This document shows, piece by piece, positions 44,410 through 52,659 of a stretch of 64,000 nt of DNA. The DNA is taken from contig NZ_CP047957.1 of assembly GCF_014280035.1 (NCBI RefSeq), forward strand, positions 248,001 through 312,000, read 5' to 3'. The notes beneath the pieces are model-generated. The model was not told the origin of the DNA and searched no databases. It worked only from the letters and a program-made list of their open reading frames with translations. The stretch's first letter is position 1, and the number at the start of each line of letters is the position of its first letter. The position numbers were made by a program, and so were the translations under genes. The DNA is from Synechococcus sp. A18-25c. Its GTDB lineage: Bacteria > Cyanobacteriota > Cyanobacteriia > PCC-6307 > Cyanobiaceae.

Positions 44410-44432
44410 CTCCCGTACGCGGGAACTTTTTT
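44410..44432 (+). other. Terminator-like hairpin touching the DUF3155 start
   Basis: The stem TCCCG-TACG-CGGGA is followed by AAC and a six-T run that ends 3 nt before the ATG at 44436. It looks like an intrinsic terminator or attenuator, although the stem is only 5 bp. If real, it would cap a small RNA or control read-through into the gene. Confidence 0.4.
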
Positions 44433-44435
44433 CTC

Positions 44436-44804
44436 ATGTCCAAGAAGCGCAAGCGGATCAGTCGTCGTCGCCTCGCCGGCCAGCGTGTTCTCGCGCATGT
44501 GCCCACCTTCAATTTGGAAACCGGCGAACATAAGCCCGTGACGGCTGCGCGCCGTTTCATTGCTGAGGGTGCCCTCGTTCCTCCGGCGCTACTGTTCGTA
44601 CGTCGTAATGAGCACACCACCGACCGTTTCTTCTGGGGAGAGAAAGGTCTGTTCAGCGCTCAATACGCCGAAGAGAACCACTTCTTGTTCCCCTCGCTCC
44701 GCAGCATTGTCGACAAGGTGGGTGAAGAGGTCATCTTCGAAGGTCTGGAGCTTGCTTCCGATGACTGGGAAGAGATGGAAGAGTACGAATACGCTTTCGT
44801 TTGA
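44436..44804 (+). CDS. DUF3155 conserved cyanobacterial protein
   Basis: A 122-residue protein of unknown function. It has a very basic start (MSKKRKRISRRRLAGQR), then the DUF3155 core PPALLFVRRNEHTTDRFFWG, then GLFSAQYAEENHFLFPSL, and an acidic tail (SDDWEEMEEYEYAFV). The opposite charges at the two ends suggest nucleic-acid or protein binding, which is only inference. No other gene is coupled to it. Its leader carries two hairpins (44357-44378 and 44410-44432). Confidence 0.88.
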   Translation: MSKKRKRISRRRLAGQRVLAHVPTFNLETGEHKPVTAARRFIAEGALVPPALLFVRRNEHTTDRFFWGEKGLFSAQYAEENHFLFPSLRSIVDKVGEEVIFEGLELASDDWEEMEEYEYAFV

Positions 44805-44853
44805 CCCAGAAACTCTGTCACTGACGAACCCCTGGGATCCCCTCCAGGCTGAT

Positions 44854-45462
44854 CTAACTCAGCCAGGAGGAGATCATCCAGACCATTGCCTGCTCCGCTT
44901 GCTGCGGGATCGCATGGCCTCCAGGAAAGTTCATCAAGTGACAGTCGACGGACGATCCCTCCTTCAGTTCCGCCTGCAGATTTGCGGATGCTTCTGGTGG
45001 AACCACCTCGTCATTCAGACCGTGCAAGAGCAGCACAGGGGGGCGCCATTGGGGAGCCTTCCAGTTCGGATGGCCGTAGGCGCTGCAACCAATCACGCCG
45101 GCCAACGGCAAGTTGCAGCCTGCGTGAACGGCCATGGCGCCTCCCTGTGAAAAACCGATCAACACTGTTCTTGATAGTGGAATCGGTGTTTGCTCGAGTG
45201 CCTCAAGACGTTGCTGTAGCTGCTCAACGGCTGGTGATACAGCCTGCCAATCGCCAGGGAACAATCCGTACCACTGTCGCCCCATGCCACCGGGATGCGG
45301 CTCGGGAGCAGGCAAGCCCAGGCAATCAATCGAGAATGGCAGTTGTGCGCTCAGTGCAGCGCCGAGGGGCATCAGATCATCTGCATCGGCACCCCATCCA
45401 TGCAGAAGCACCAGTCGTGCCGTGGCTGGAGGCATGGTGGCCTGAAGCACGGAATCGGGCAT
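44854..45462 (-). CDS. Alpha/beta hydrolase, carboxylesterase type
   Basis: A 202-residue alpha/beta hydrolase with the triad visible: Ser in VLIGFSQGGAMAVHAGC, Asp in LLLHGLNDEVVPPE and His in FPGGHAIPQQA. RLVLLHGWGADADDLMPLG forms the oxyanion side. It resembles bacterial phospholipase/carboxylesterases of the YpfH type. The ATG at 45462 is chosen, since the longer frame would overlap the purH start. It is divergent from purH. Confidence 0.88.
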   Translation of the reverse strand: MPDSVLQATMPPATARLVLLHGWGADADDLMPLGAALSAQLPFSIDCLGLPAPEPHPGGMGRQWYGLFPGDWQAVSPAVEQLQQRLEALEQTPIPLSRTVLIGFSQGGAMAVHAGCNLPLAGVIGCSAYGHPNWKAPQWRPPVLLLHGLNDEVVPPEASANLQAELKEGSSVDCHLMNFPGGHAIPQQAEQAMVWMISSWLS

Positions 45463-45520
45463 GGGGGCGTGTCCTGTTGCTGCGTAGGTTGGCCCAAGGT
45501 CTGTTCCGTGTCCTGCTGCC

Positions 45521-47107
45521 ATGGCTCCCATTGCGCTGCTGAGCGTTTCCGACAAGCGCGGGCTGGTGCCGCTTGCCGAAGCTCTGCATCACCGTTTTGG
45601 TTATCAGCTGTTGTCCAGCGGTGGCACGGCCAAGGTGCTTCAAGATGTCGGACTTCCCGTCACGAAGGTGGCTGATCACACTGGTGCACCTGAAATTCTG
45701 GGTGGCCGCGTCAAGACCCTCCATCCCCGTATCCATGGCGGAATCCTGGCCCGACGCGGCGATGCAGCCCATGAGGCTGATCTGGTCGCACAGAAGATCG
45801 ATCCAATCGATGTGGTGGTCGTCAACCTTTATCCATTTCGCGAAACTGTCGCTGATCCCGCCGTCAGCTGGGATAAGGCCATCGAGAACATCGACATCGG
45901 CGGCCCCACCATGGTTCGCTCAGCTGCCAAGAACCATGAGCATGTGGCAGTGCTCACCGATCCTGATCAGTACGACAGGGTCCTGGCAGCGTTAGAGGCT
46001 TCAGGCGGCGTTCTTAGTCCCTCCGTCCGCCGGCAACTGGCGCTTGAGGCGTTTGCGCATACAGCGGCCTACGACGCGGCCATCACCCGCTGGATGCAAG
46101 CCCGACCGGAACTGGATCTGGAGCCAGAGACGTCGGACGCGGCTCTGCCCTGGCTGGAGGCGCTGCCTTTGCGTCAACAGCTGCGCTATGGCGAAAACCC
46201 ACATCAGAAAGCCGGCTGGTTTAGCGCTGAGACATCAGGCTGGGGTGGTGCTGTTCAGCTGCAGGGCAAGGAGCTGAGCACCAACAATCTGCTGGATCTG
46301 GAGGCCGCTCTGGCCACCGTGCGTGAGTTCGGTTACGGCAGCGGGGGGCTCCATCCCGCTAGGCGTCCAGCGGCGGTGGTGGTTAAGCACACCAATCCGT
46401 GCGGAGTGGCCATCGGCGATGGCACAGCCATCGCGCTCACCCGTGCGTTGGATGCCGATCGTGTCAGTGCCTTCGGCGGCATCGTTGCATTGAACGGATG
46501 TGTGGATGCTGCTGCAGCCAAGGAGCTCACCAGTCTGTTCCTGGAATGCGTCGTTGCTCCTTCATTTGCACCTGAAGCCCGCGAGATTCTCTCTACCAAG
46601 GGCAATCTGCGCTTGTTGGAGTTAGCTCCCGAAGCCATTGATGTAGCTGGGCGCGATCAGGTTCGCAGCATCCTCGGTGGGGTGCTTGTGCAGGATCTCG
46701 ATGATGAACTGGTCACACCTGACGACTGGACCGTGGCCACTGACCGGGCACCCACTGCGACGGAGCGGGATGATCTCTGCTTCGCCTGGCAGCTGGTTCG
46801 ACATGTGCGCTCCAATGCCATCGTCGTGGCGCGCGATGGACAAAGTCTGGGGGTGGGAGCCGGCCAGATGAATCGGGTGGGCTCGGCCCGGATTGCCCTG
46901 GAGGCCGCTGGCGATCGGGCCCAAGGTGCGGTCTTGGCTAGTGACGGTTTCTTCCCGTTCGATGACACGGTTCGCCTGGCGGCTGAAAACGGCATTACCG
47001 CTGTGATTCATCCCGGTGGCAGCAAGCGAGATGACGATTCAATTCGGGCCTGCAATGAACTGGGGGTGGCAATGCTCCTGACGGGACGACGCCATTTCCT
47101 GCATTGA
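45521..47107 (+). CDS. purH: Bifunctional AICAR transformylase/IMP cyclohydrolase
   Basis: A 528-residue enzyme for the last two steps of purine synthesis. The MGS-like cyclohydrolase domain comes first ([39 protein letters not shown]) and the transformylase domain follows with the Lys-His-Cys region [16 protein letters not shown]. The terminal block [20 protein letters not shown] is complete. Length is typical. It starts 58 nt from the divergent hydrolase. Confidence 0.97.
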   Translation: MAPIALLSVSDKRGLVPLAEALHHRFGYQLLSSGGTAKVLQDVGLPVTKVADHTGAPEILGGRVKTLHPRIHGGILARRGDAAHEADLVAQKIDPIDVVVVNLYPFRETVADPAVSWDKAIENIDIGGPTMVRSAAKNHEHVAVLTDPDQYDRVLAALEASGGVLSPSVRRQLALEAFAHTAAYDAAITRWMQARPELDLEPETSDAALPWLEALPLRQQLRYGENPHQKAGWFSAETSGWGGAVQLQGKELSTNNLLDLEAALATVREFGYGSGGLHPARRPAAVVVKHTNPCGVAIGDGTAIALTRALDADRVSAFGGIVALNGCVDAAAAKELTSLFLECVVAPSFAPEAREILSTKGNLRLLELAPEAIDVAGRDQVRSILGGVLVQDLDDELVTPDDWTVATDRAPTATERDDLCFAWQLVRHVRSNAIVVARDGQSLGVGAGQMNRVGSARIALEAAGDRAQGAVLASDGFFPFDDTVRLAAENGITAVIHPGGSKRDDDSIRACNELGVAMLLTGRRHFLH

Positions 47108-47186
47108 TGAAACCGTTGCTGTGCTGCCCCGGGCATCAGTCCGGGCTGCTGCAGTTCTAGGGTCATTGGAATCCATGTGATTTTTG

Positions 47187-47645
47187 ATGCCTGCGACTCT
47201 GTCTTTTGGCCTCAACTTCGTCCATCCCTTGATGATGTGGTCGCTGCTTGCCGCAGGCGGTTACGCCATGTATCTGGGCATCAAGGCCAAGAAGGTCCGG
47301 ACCGGGACGGCCGAACAACGCAAGGCGCTGCTGCCCGGAAAGTTTGCCCAGCGCCACTACCTCTGGGGGAGTGCCCTGCTTGCTTTCATGGTGTTCGGCA
47401 CCCTCGGGGGCATGGCCGTCACCTACCTGAATAACGGCAAGCTCTTTGTCGGCCCCCACCTCTTGGTGGGTCTGGCGATGACCGCCATGATCGCTGCCGC
47501 AGCGGCTCTCTCTCCCTTGATGCAACGCGGCAATCTGATTGCCCGCAAGGCCCACGTCGGTCTGAATATGGGCATGCTCACCTTGTTTCTCTGGCAAGCC
47601 GTCAGCGGCATGGAGATTCTCAACCGCATCTGGGAAAACCGCTGA
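47187..47645 (+). CDS. DUF4079 membrane protein
   Basis: A 152-residue protein with four predicted transmembrane helices and conserved His residues (LNFVHPLMMWSLLAAGGYAM, GKFAQRHYLWGS, FVGPHLLVGLAMTAM, ARKAHVGLNMG). This is the pattern of DUF4079, a cyanobacterial and plastid family that may bind haem like cytochrome b561-type proteins. That is suggested only by the spaced membrane His. ATG 47187 is preferred over TTG 47184. It is 79 nt after purH and convergent with the next gene. Confidence 0.85.
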   Translation: MPATLSFGLNFVHPLMMWSLLAAGGYAMYLGIKAKKVRTGTAEQRKALLPGKFAQRHYLWGSALLAFMVFGTLGGMAVTYLNNGKLFVGPHLLVGLAMTAMIAAAAALSPLMQRGNLIARKAHVGLNMGMLTLFLWQAVSGMEILNRIWENR

Positions 47646-47745
47646 TTGAGGCCATTTGCAGAACGTTGTTGCAAAAGCCTTTTCTTCGGAGAAGGGCTCT
47701 TGGATGGCGTTCATGGTGCATGAATGGACCCGATTCACGGCTCCG

Positions 47746-48153
47746 CTAACTGGACTCGAGGCCGTTGAAGAGTTCGCGATGCACCGCAAAGGTGTGATAC
47801 AGCGAGGTGCCATCTTCGGGCTGGAGTTTGCGGCCATCACAGGTGTAAGCGATGGAACAAATGAGATTTCCGTGCCAGGCGATTTGATCGTCACTTTGTG
47901 TTTGAGACCAAGACATCATTTCTGAAAAATCATTCGCAATGTGCGCCCCGATTTTTGTACAGGCTTTGCAGAGTTTGTAAAGAGCAGGAGGCTTGGAGGC
48001 CAGTGATAGTGACTGCCTTAAAGACAATTCATTAAACACACCGATGTAGCGAATGTGATCAATGATTTCCGCTTCATCCTCGCTGAGTTCTGCCTTCAGC
48101 AATGCCGTTTCAAAACGCTCTGGATCGAGTGCGGGTCTTGGCGCGACTGACAT
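47746..48153 (-). CDS. Conserved hypothetical protein
   Basis: I do not recognise this 135-residue soluble protein. It is rich in Glu, Asp and Leu in the first half, has a cysteine pair in YKLCKACTKIGAHI, and further cysteines in LICSIAYTCDGR. No signal peptide or membrane segment is seen. It begins 6 nt after the DUF1997 gene stop on the same strand, so the two likely share a transcript. A TTG two codons upstream is also possible as start. Confidence 0.72.
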   Translation of the reverse strand: MSVAPRPALDPERFETALLKAELSEDEAEIIDHIRYIGVFNELSLRQSLSLASKPPALYKLCKACTKIGAHIANDFSEMMSWSQTQSDDQIAWHGNLICSIAYTCDGRKLQPEDGTSLYHTFAVHRELFNGLESS

Positions 48154-48159
48154 GGGCAA

Positions 48160-48834
48160 TCAGAAGGCGGACCGACGGCGGGGAGGGCATGCCAATCCAT
48201 GGCTGGCATGAAAGTCTTCTTGGACTTTCCAGGTGAGGCGACGTGAAATTTGTCGCACAATTTGGCGCAGCAAATGATCGCCGCTGGATTGGACTAGACG
48301 GTCGGGGAGCATGGTGATCACGCGAGGCAAGGCCACCCAGACCGTGAGATCCAGAGTCCAGCTCACCCATGTCTGCGTGAGGCCTGAAGGATTCAGTTGA
48401 TCGTTCACCAGTCCAAGGCTGGCTTGGAAATCAACGTCATAGAGCTTGGCAAGGCTGGCATCCAGATTCGGCAGTGCCACCGTCTCGATGGCGTATTGGT
48501 CGTCGTTTCGTGGCAGGAGGCGCAAGCCGATGGTCGGCTCTACCTCGAATCCAAAGTTGCCGAAACGTCCCAGAGTCAGCGCATAGGCCTGAGCGTCGAT
48601 GGCGTCCACCTCCATGGGAGCTGCACAACGACGAAACCAGCCTTCATGTTGATCGAGATAGGCCGAGACCGTCCGGGGATCAGCACGCATTTCCATGCGG
48701 TCACTGAAGTGGCTGCGGTAGCAGCGCACCTGGGGATCTTGGTCCTGGCAGGAGCGCAGGGTATCGGCTGATGGTCTCGACAAGAGCAGCACGGATGGGA
48801 GTCCCTGGCGGGTCAGTCGCACAAGGTGAACCAA
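48160..48834 (-). CDS. DUF1997 family protein
   Basis: A protein of up to 224 residues of the DUF1997 family found in cyanobacteria and plastids, with DRMEMRADPRTVSAYLDQHE, ALTLGRFGNFGFEVEPTIGL and the closing QEDFHASHGL. The function is unknown; the fold resembles a START/polyketide-cyclase-like cavity protein. The start is unclear, because the frame opens with TTG at 48834 and the domain itself starts near residue 38. It forms an operon with the 135-residue hypothetical gene. Confidence 0.82.
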   Translation of the reverse strand: MVHLVRLTRQGLPSVLLLSRPSADTLRSCQDQDPQVRCYRSHFSDRMEMRADPRTVSAYLDQHEGWFRRCAAPMEVDAIDAQAYALTLGRFGNFGFEVEPTIGLRLLPRNDDQYAIETVALPNLDASLAKLYDVDFQASLGLVNDQLNPSGLTQTWVSWTLDLTVWVALPRVITMLPDRLVQSSGDHLLRQIVRQISRRLTWKVQEDFHASHGLACPPRRRSAF

Positions 48835-48852
48835 TGTAAAGCGCTTGGGTTG

Positions 48853-50052
48853 TTAGTTTTCATCGCTGAGAGCAATCAAGCGTTGAATCACGTGTTCAAC
48901 CACGCGATCGGGTGTGGAAGCGCCTGAAGTGATCCCCACGCTGATGGGGCCACTGGGCAAGAAATTGTGGTCGCGGGTCAGGTCTTCGCCCAACGGTTTG
49001 TGCTCAATGCTGTTGTCTTCGCCGATCCGTTCTGGCGTGTCGATATGGAAAGAGCGGATGCCCCGACTGATCGCAATCTCCTGCAGGTGGGTGGTGTTCG
49101 AGGAGTTGTAGCCGCCGATGACGACCATGAGGTCTAGGGGTTCATCCACAAGCGAGAACATGGCGTCTTGGCGCTCCTGCGTCGCATCGCAGATGGTGTT
49201 GAAGGCCAGGAAGTGTTCGTTCAGCTGGGTCGGGCCGAACTTGCTAAGCATGGTTCGTTCGAACAGCCTGCCGATTTCCTCGGTTTCTCGCTTGAGCATC
49301 GTCGTCTGGTTGGCCACACCCAATCGCTCCAAATCGCGATCGGGGTCAAACCCAGGCGAGCAGGCCTTGGAGAAGCGGGCCATGAAATTGGCGCGGTTGC
49401 CCTTCCCAACGATGTAGTCGGCAACGATTTGGGCTTCCTCTAAATCAAGAACCACCAAATAAGTCCCGGCAAATGAGCTGGTGGCCAGCGTTTCCTCATG
49501 CTTCACCTTGCCGTGAATGATGGAGGTGAAGGTGTGCTTCTTGTGTTTCTCGACGGTGTTCCACACCTTCGACACCCAAGGACAGGTGGTGTCGACAATG
49601 TGGCATCCCCGCTCGTTGAGCAACTGCATCTCCTGCACCGTGGCGCCGAAGGCGGGAAGGATTACCACGTCGCCGTTGGTGACGCCTGAGAAATCCTTGA
49701 CGCCATCTTCAACAGGAATGAACTGAACGTTCATCTCGCGAAGATGATCATTCACCGAAGGGTTGTGGATGATCTCATTGGTGATCCACAGGCGCTCGCT
49801 GGGGTAGTGCTTGCGGGTTTCGTACGCCATGGCGACGGCGCGTTCAACGCCCCAGCAAAAGCCGAAGGCTTCGGCGAGGCGCACACTGAGGCGGCCATGG
49901 CTGAGTTTGTAGCCGTTTTCGCGGATGGACCCGATCAGACCGCTCTGATAGGCCTGTTCAAGGCTCCCAGCCACTTCTTCGGCACGCCCGAATCCGCGTC
50001 GGTTGTAACGGTCGGAATGATGCAAGGAGCGCTTGAAGGCGTGGGTATCCAT
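48853..50052 (-). CDS. ispH: 4-hydroxy-3-methylbut-2-enyl diphosphate reductase
   Basis: A 399-residue iron-sulphur enzyme for the last step of the plastid-type isoprenoid pathway, feeding carotenoids and the phytol of chlorophyll. Its three cluster cysteines are visible: [39 protein letters not shown] and [18 protein letters not shown]. The N-terminal extension and length are typical of cyanobacterial and plant IspH, which are longer than the E. coli enzyme. It is 18 nt upstream of the DUF1997 gene on the same strand. Confidence 0.97.
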   Translation of the reverse strand: MDTHAFKRSLHHSDRYNRRGFGRAEEVAGSLEQAYQSGLIGSIRENGYKLSHGRLSVRLAEAFGFCWGVERAVAMAYETRKHYPSERLWITNEIIHNPSVNDHLREMNVQFIPVEDGVKDFSGVTNGDVVILPAFGATVQEMQLLNERGCHIVDTTCPWVSKVWNTVEKHKKHTFTSIIHGKVKHEETLATSSFAGTYLVVLDLEEAQIVADYIVGKGNRANFMARFSKACSPGFDPDRDLERLGVANQTTMLKRETEEIGRLFERTMLSKFGPTQLNEHFLAFNTICDATQERQDAMFSLVDEPLDLMVVIGGYNSSNTTHLQEIAISRGIRSFHIDTPERIGEDNSIEHKPLGEDLTRDHNFLPSGPISVGITSGASTPDRVVEHVIQRLIALSDEN

Positions 50053-50142
50053 GGGCGCGGCGGCAATCCAGTGACTCTATGGGCTATCGGCCATGGTCGT
50101 CTTCATGGAACGACCAGAGCAGGTCATTGCCCTTAGGCGTGA

Positions 50143-50177
50143 CCAAAAGAAAACCCCGACCCATGAGGGCCGGGGTT
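50143..50177 (-). terminator. Rho-independent terminator of amt
   Basis: Read on the minus strand, AACCCCG and CGGGGTT form a strong stem with further pairing in the loop (GCCC/GGGT-like) and then a TTTTCTTTT tract. It lies 22 nt after the amt stop and ends transcription before ispH. Confidence 0.8.
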
Positions 50178-50198
50178 GATGGGTTCTCGTGATGAACC

Positions 50199-51662
50199 TC
50201 AGTTGCCGGCAGAGGCGAAGTCGGGATAAGCCTCCATGCCGTGCTCGCCGATGTCGAGTCCATTGAGCTCCTCTTCTTCGGTGACACGAATGCCTCCAAA
50301 CAGAGCGCCAATGATGCTCCACGCAATCCAGCAGGTGATCAGCGTCCAGATGGCGTAAGCAGCACAACCGACGGCTTGGATACCGAGCTGGCTGATGCCA
50401 CCACCGTTGAACAGGCCCAGGCCGGCTGCGCCGGGATCCATACCGTCAACGCCCCAAAGGCCGATCACCAGGGTGCCCCAGACACCGCACACACCGTGCA
50501 CGGAGAAAGCACCAACGGGATCGTCAATGCCGGAGGCATCCAGAGCGGCCACTGCAAACACAACGATCACGCCGCCCACAGCACCAGCGACCCAGGAACC
50601 GACAAGAGTCATGTTTCCGCAACCTGCGGTGATGCTCACCAAACCGGCCAGGATGCCGTTGATGATCATTGTCAGATCAGGCTTTCCGGAGGTGATGGTG
50701 GAAACGATGGTGGCAGCGATGGCGCCACCTGCAGCGGCCAAAGTGGTGGTAACAGCCACGTAAGGCACGTACTGGTCCATGGCGAGCTCGGAACCGGGGT
50801 TAAAGCCATACCAGCCAATCCACAGGATCAGAGCACCCAGGGTGGCGATCGCCATGTTGTGACCAGGAATGGCTTGGGTGGTGCCATTCACATACTTGCC
50901 AATCCGGGGGCCAAGAAGCATGGCGCCAACCAGGCCAGCCCATGCGCCGACAGAGTGAACGATGGACGAGCCGGCAAAGTCGATGAAACCGAGTTCGCTC
51001 AACCAACCACCATTCCATTGCCAGGAGCCGGAGATCGGATAGATGAAAGCGGTGAGGACGAGTGCAAAGATTACGAACTCACCGAACTTGACACGTTCAG
51101 CCACCAGACCGGAAACGATGGTTGCTGCGGTGCCAGCGAAGGCAGCCTGGAAGAGGAAATCAACCGTTGGAACGAGAGCGCCATCGGTGATCATCTCGGC
51201 GGTGACAGCTGGATCAAAGAACAGACCCTTGAAGAAGAACCAGCCGTTGTCGCCGTTGCCGTACATCAGCGAGTAGCCGATGAACCAGTAGGCCGTCACG
51301 GCCAGGGCAAATACAAAAAGGTTTTTGGCGAGGATGTTGACTGCGTTTTTCTGACGGCACATCCCTGCTTCGACCATGGCGAAGCCGGCGTTCATGAAGA
51401 TCACCAGGATCGTTGCGATGAACAGCCAAAGGTTGTTGGCCAGAAATACAGCGTTGAGTTCTGGAAGTTCAGCTGCGTGAACGGTCAGGTTGAAGAGGCC
51501 GAGACCCATGAGGGCGACGGGCACGCAAGCAAGCCAGGTGAGCGAGCGGTTGGTGCGGAAACCGCGAATGCTTTTCAGGAGAAGCATCGGTCCGTTCAGG
51601 AGGCTGGCCTCCTGAAGCCTTGACTTGCTCCGCCTGAAAGGCGAATGCAGAGCAGTTGTCAT
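50199..51662 (-). CDS. amt: Ammonium transporter (Amt family)
   Basis: A 487-residue membrane protein with an N-terminal signal-like region and about 11 helices. Family blocks are AELPELNAVFLANNLWLFIA, FMNAGFAMVEAGMCRQKNAV, SGSWQWNGGWLSELGFIDFA with GSSIVHSVGAWAGLVGA, and ALILWIGWYGFNPGSELAMD. The C-terminal cytoplasmic part contains NGLDIGEHGMEAYPDF. It imports ammonium. The ATG at 51662 gives a pre-sequence of about 50 residues. A candidate NtcA site lies upstream and a terminator follows. Confidence 0.96.
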   Translation of the reverse strand: MTTALHSPFRRSKSRLQEASLLNGPMLLLKSIRGFRTNRSLTWLACVPVALMGLGLFNLTVHAAELPELNAVFLANNLWLFIATILVIFMNAGFAMVEAGMCRQKNAVNILAKNLFVFALAVTAYWFIGYSLMYGNGDNGWFFFKGLFFDPAVTAEMITDGALVPTVDFLFQAAFAGTAATIVSGLVAERVKFGEFVIFALVLTAFIYPISGSWQWNGGWLSELGFIDFAGSSIVHSVGAWAGLVGAMLLGPRIGKYVNGTTQAIPGHNMAIATLGALILWIGWYGFNPGSELAMDQYVPYVAVTTTLAAAGGAIAATIVSTITSGKPDLTMIINGILAGLVSITAGCGNMTLVGSWVAGAVGGVIVVFAVAALDASGIDDPVGAFSVHGVCGVWGTLVIGLWGVDGMDPGAAGLGLFNGGGISQLGIQAVGCAAYAIWTLITCWIAWSIIGALFGGIRVTEEEELNGLDIGEHGMEAYPDFASAGN

Positions 51663-51744
51663 GAATGAAGAGCAGGGCTGCAGACACAGTGAGGATTCCC
51701 TCACCGCTTAATTAGCAATGTGCCAATCGGCGACCACCTGGCAA

Positions 51745-51758
51745 GTGTCTGTTGTTAC
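51745..51758 (-). promoter_or_regulatory. Candidate NtcA-binding site upstream of amt
   Basis: On the minus strand the sequence reads GTA-ACAACAGA-CAC, one base off the NtcA palindrome GTA-N8-TAC, 82 nt upstream of the amt start. The nearest TAN3T-like -10 box (TAATTA, about 30 nt on) is farther than the usual 20-24 nt, so activation is plausible only with caution. NtcA is the nitrogen regulator that commonly drives amt genes in cyanobacteria. Confidence 0.35.
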
Positions 51759-51812
51759 ACAATTGCTGCTGGATGTTGCCAAATGTGCATGGCTAGTAAC
51801 GGACGCTGCATT

Positions 51813-52577
51813 TCAGTTGTTAAGCGGTTTTGGAAGCCACACATCCCTTCCTCCTTCCCAAAGAACGCGATCGGCCTCAAACCGGAAACAGCAGGGGAGC
51901 ACTTCAACGCCGCAAGCCATTGCTTCGCGAAAAAGCTCTCCATAGCGCGGGTCGGCGCTGTCGCCCGGGGCGAAAGCCGTCACATCCGGCCGGCTTAGGC
52001 ACGGCACCAGCACGCCGCGGGCATCTGGCAGCACATGCATCAGCTCCTGCAAGTGCTTCTGACCCCGTTCTGTGACCGTGTCAGGGAAGAGGGCCAAGGG
52101 GCCATCGCTCCAAGTGGTGTTTTTGACCTCGAGGTAGATCGGACGCTGATCCTTGGCGCTGGCATCCGGTGTGAGTAATAGGTCGATGCGGCTGCGGCGG
52201 TTCTCGCCGTAGGCCACCTCAGCCCGGATTTCGGCGATCGCACCGAGCTGCTCCTCCAAGCAGCCGGCTTCGATCGTTGCTCGGATCAAACGGTTGGGTA
52301 GAGCGGTGTTGATGCCCACCCAGCAAGGCGTCCCATCGGCACCGGGAACTTCCGCCTGCTCCCAGGTCCAGGCCAGCTTGCGCTTGGGGGAGGGGGCGTA
52401 GCGCAGCCTTACCTTGCCACCCGGATGTAGGACACCAGTCATGGGGCCGGTATTGGCGCAGTGAGCCGTCACCACGGTCCCGTCTTCGAGTTCAATGTCC
52501 GCCAGAAAGCGCTTGTAGCGCTTGATCAGCACTCCCTCCGTCAAGGGTTTAAACGAGAGCAGCTGGGTGACGGTCAT
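51813..52577 (-). CDS. sfsA: SfsA family protein (DNA/RNA nuclease-like)
   Basis: A 254-residue SfsA protein with the blocks LIKRYKRFLADIELEDGTVV, HCANTGPMTGVLHPGGKVRL, RRSRIDLLLT and IYLEVKNTTW. The last two resemble the PD-(D/E)XK nuclease core. E. coli SfsA was linked to maltose metabolism, but the true role is uncertain. The ATG at 52577 is taken, since the longer frame overlaps the murJ start. It is 150 nt upstream of amt. Confidence 0.93.
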   Translation of the reverse strand: MTVTQLLSFKPLTEGVLIKRYKRFLADIELEDGTVVTAHCANTGPMTGVLHPGGKVRLRYAPSPKRKLAWTWEQAEVPGADGTPCWVGINTALPNRLIRATIEAGCLEEQLGAIAEIRAEVAYGENRRSRIDLLLTPDASAKDQRPIYLEVKNTTWSDGPLALFPDTVTERGQKHLQELMHVLPDARGVLVPCLSRPDVTAFAPGDSADPRYGELFREAMACGVEVLPCCFRFEADRVLWEGGRDVWLPKPLNN

Positions 52578-52659
52578 TGGGGCGGGCTGGCTGCCGCCAT
52601 CGTGCCTTGTGCATGCACCGAGAATCTCCGCATGTAATGGAGGAGGTCTGCGGGCGTCG

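Larger units (their letters stand above)
44042..44435. other. 394-bp intergenic region between kinase and DUF3155 genes
   Basis: This is the only stretch over 300 bases with no clear protein gene. It holds promoters for the divergent kinase and DUF3155 genes. It also holds a GC-rich stem (AGCACG...CGTGCT) at about 44139-44166, a tiny 18-codon open frame (44128-44184) of doubtful reality, a perfect 8-bp stem at 44357-44378 and a short stem plus T-run just before the DUF3155 start. A small RNA or a long regulatory 5' leader would fit. No tRNA is seen. Confidence 0.6.

Noticed and set aside
50241-51623. 460-codon open frame on the plus strand opposite amt
   Set aside because: It is exactly antisense to a clear Amt protein, has no family-like sequence, and reads as low-complexity polar text produced by the codon bias of the real gene.
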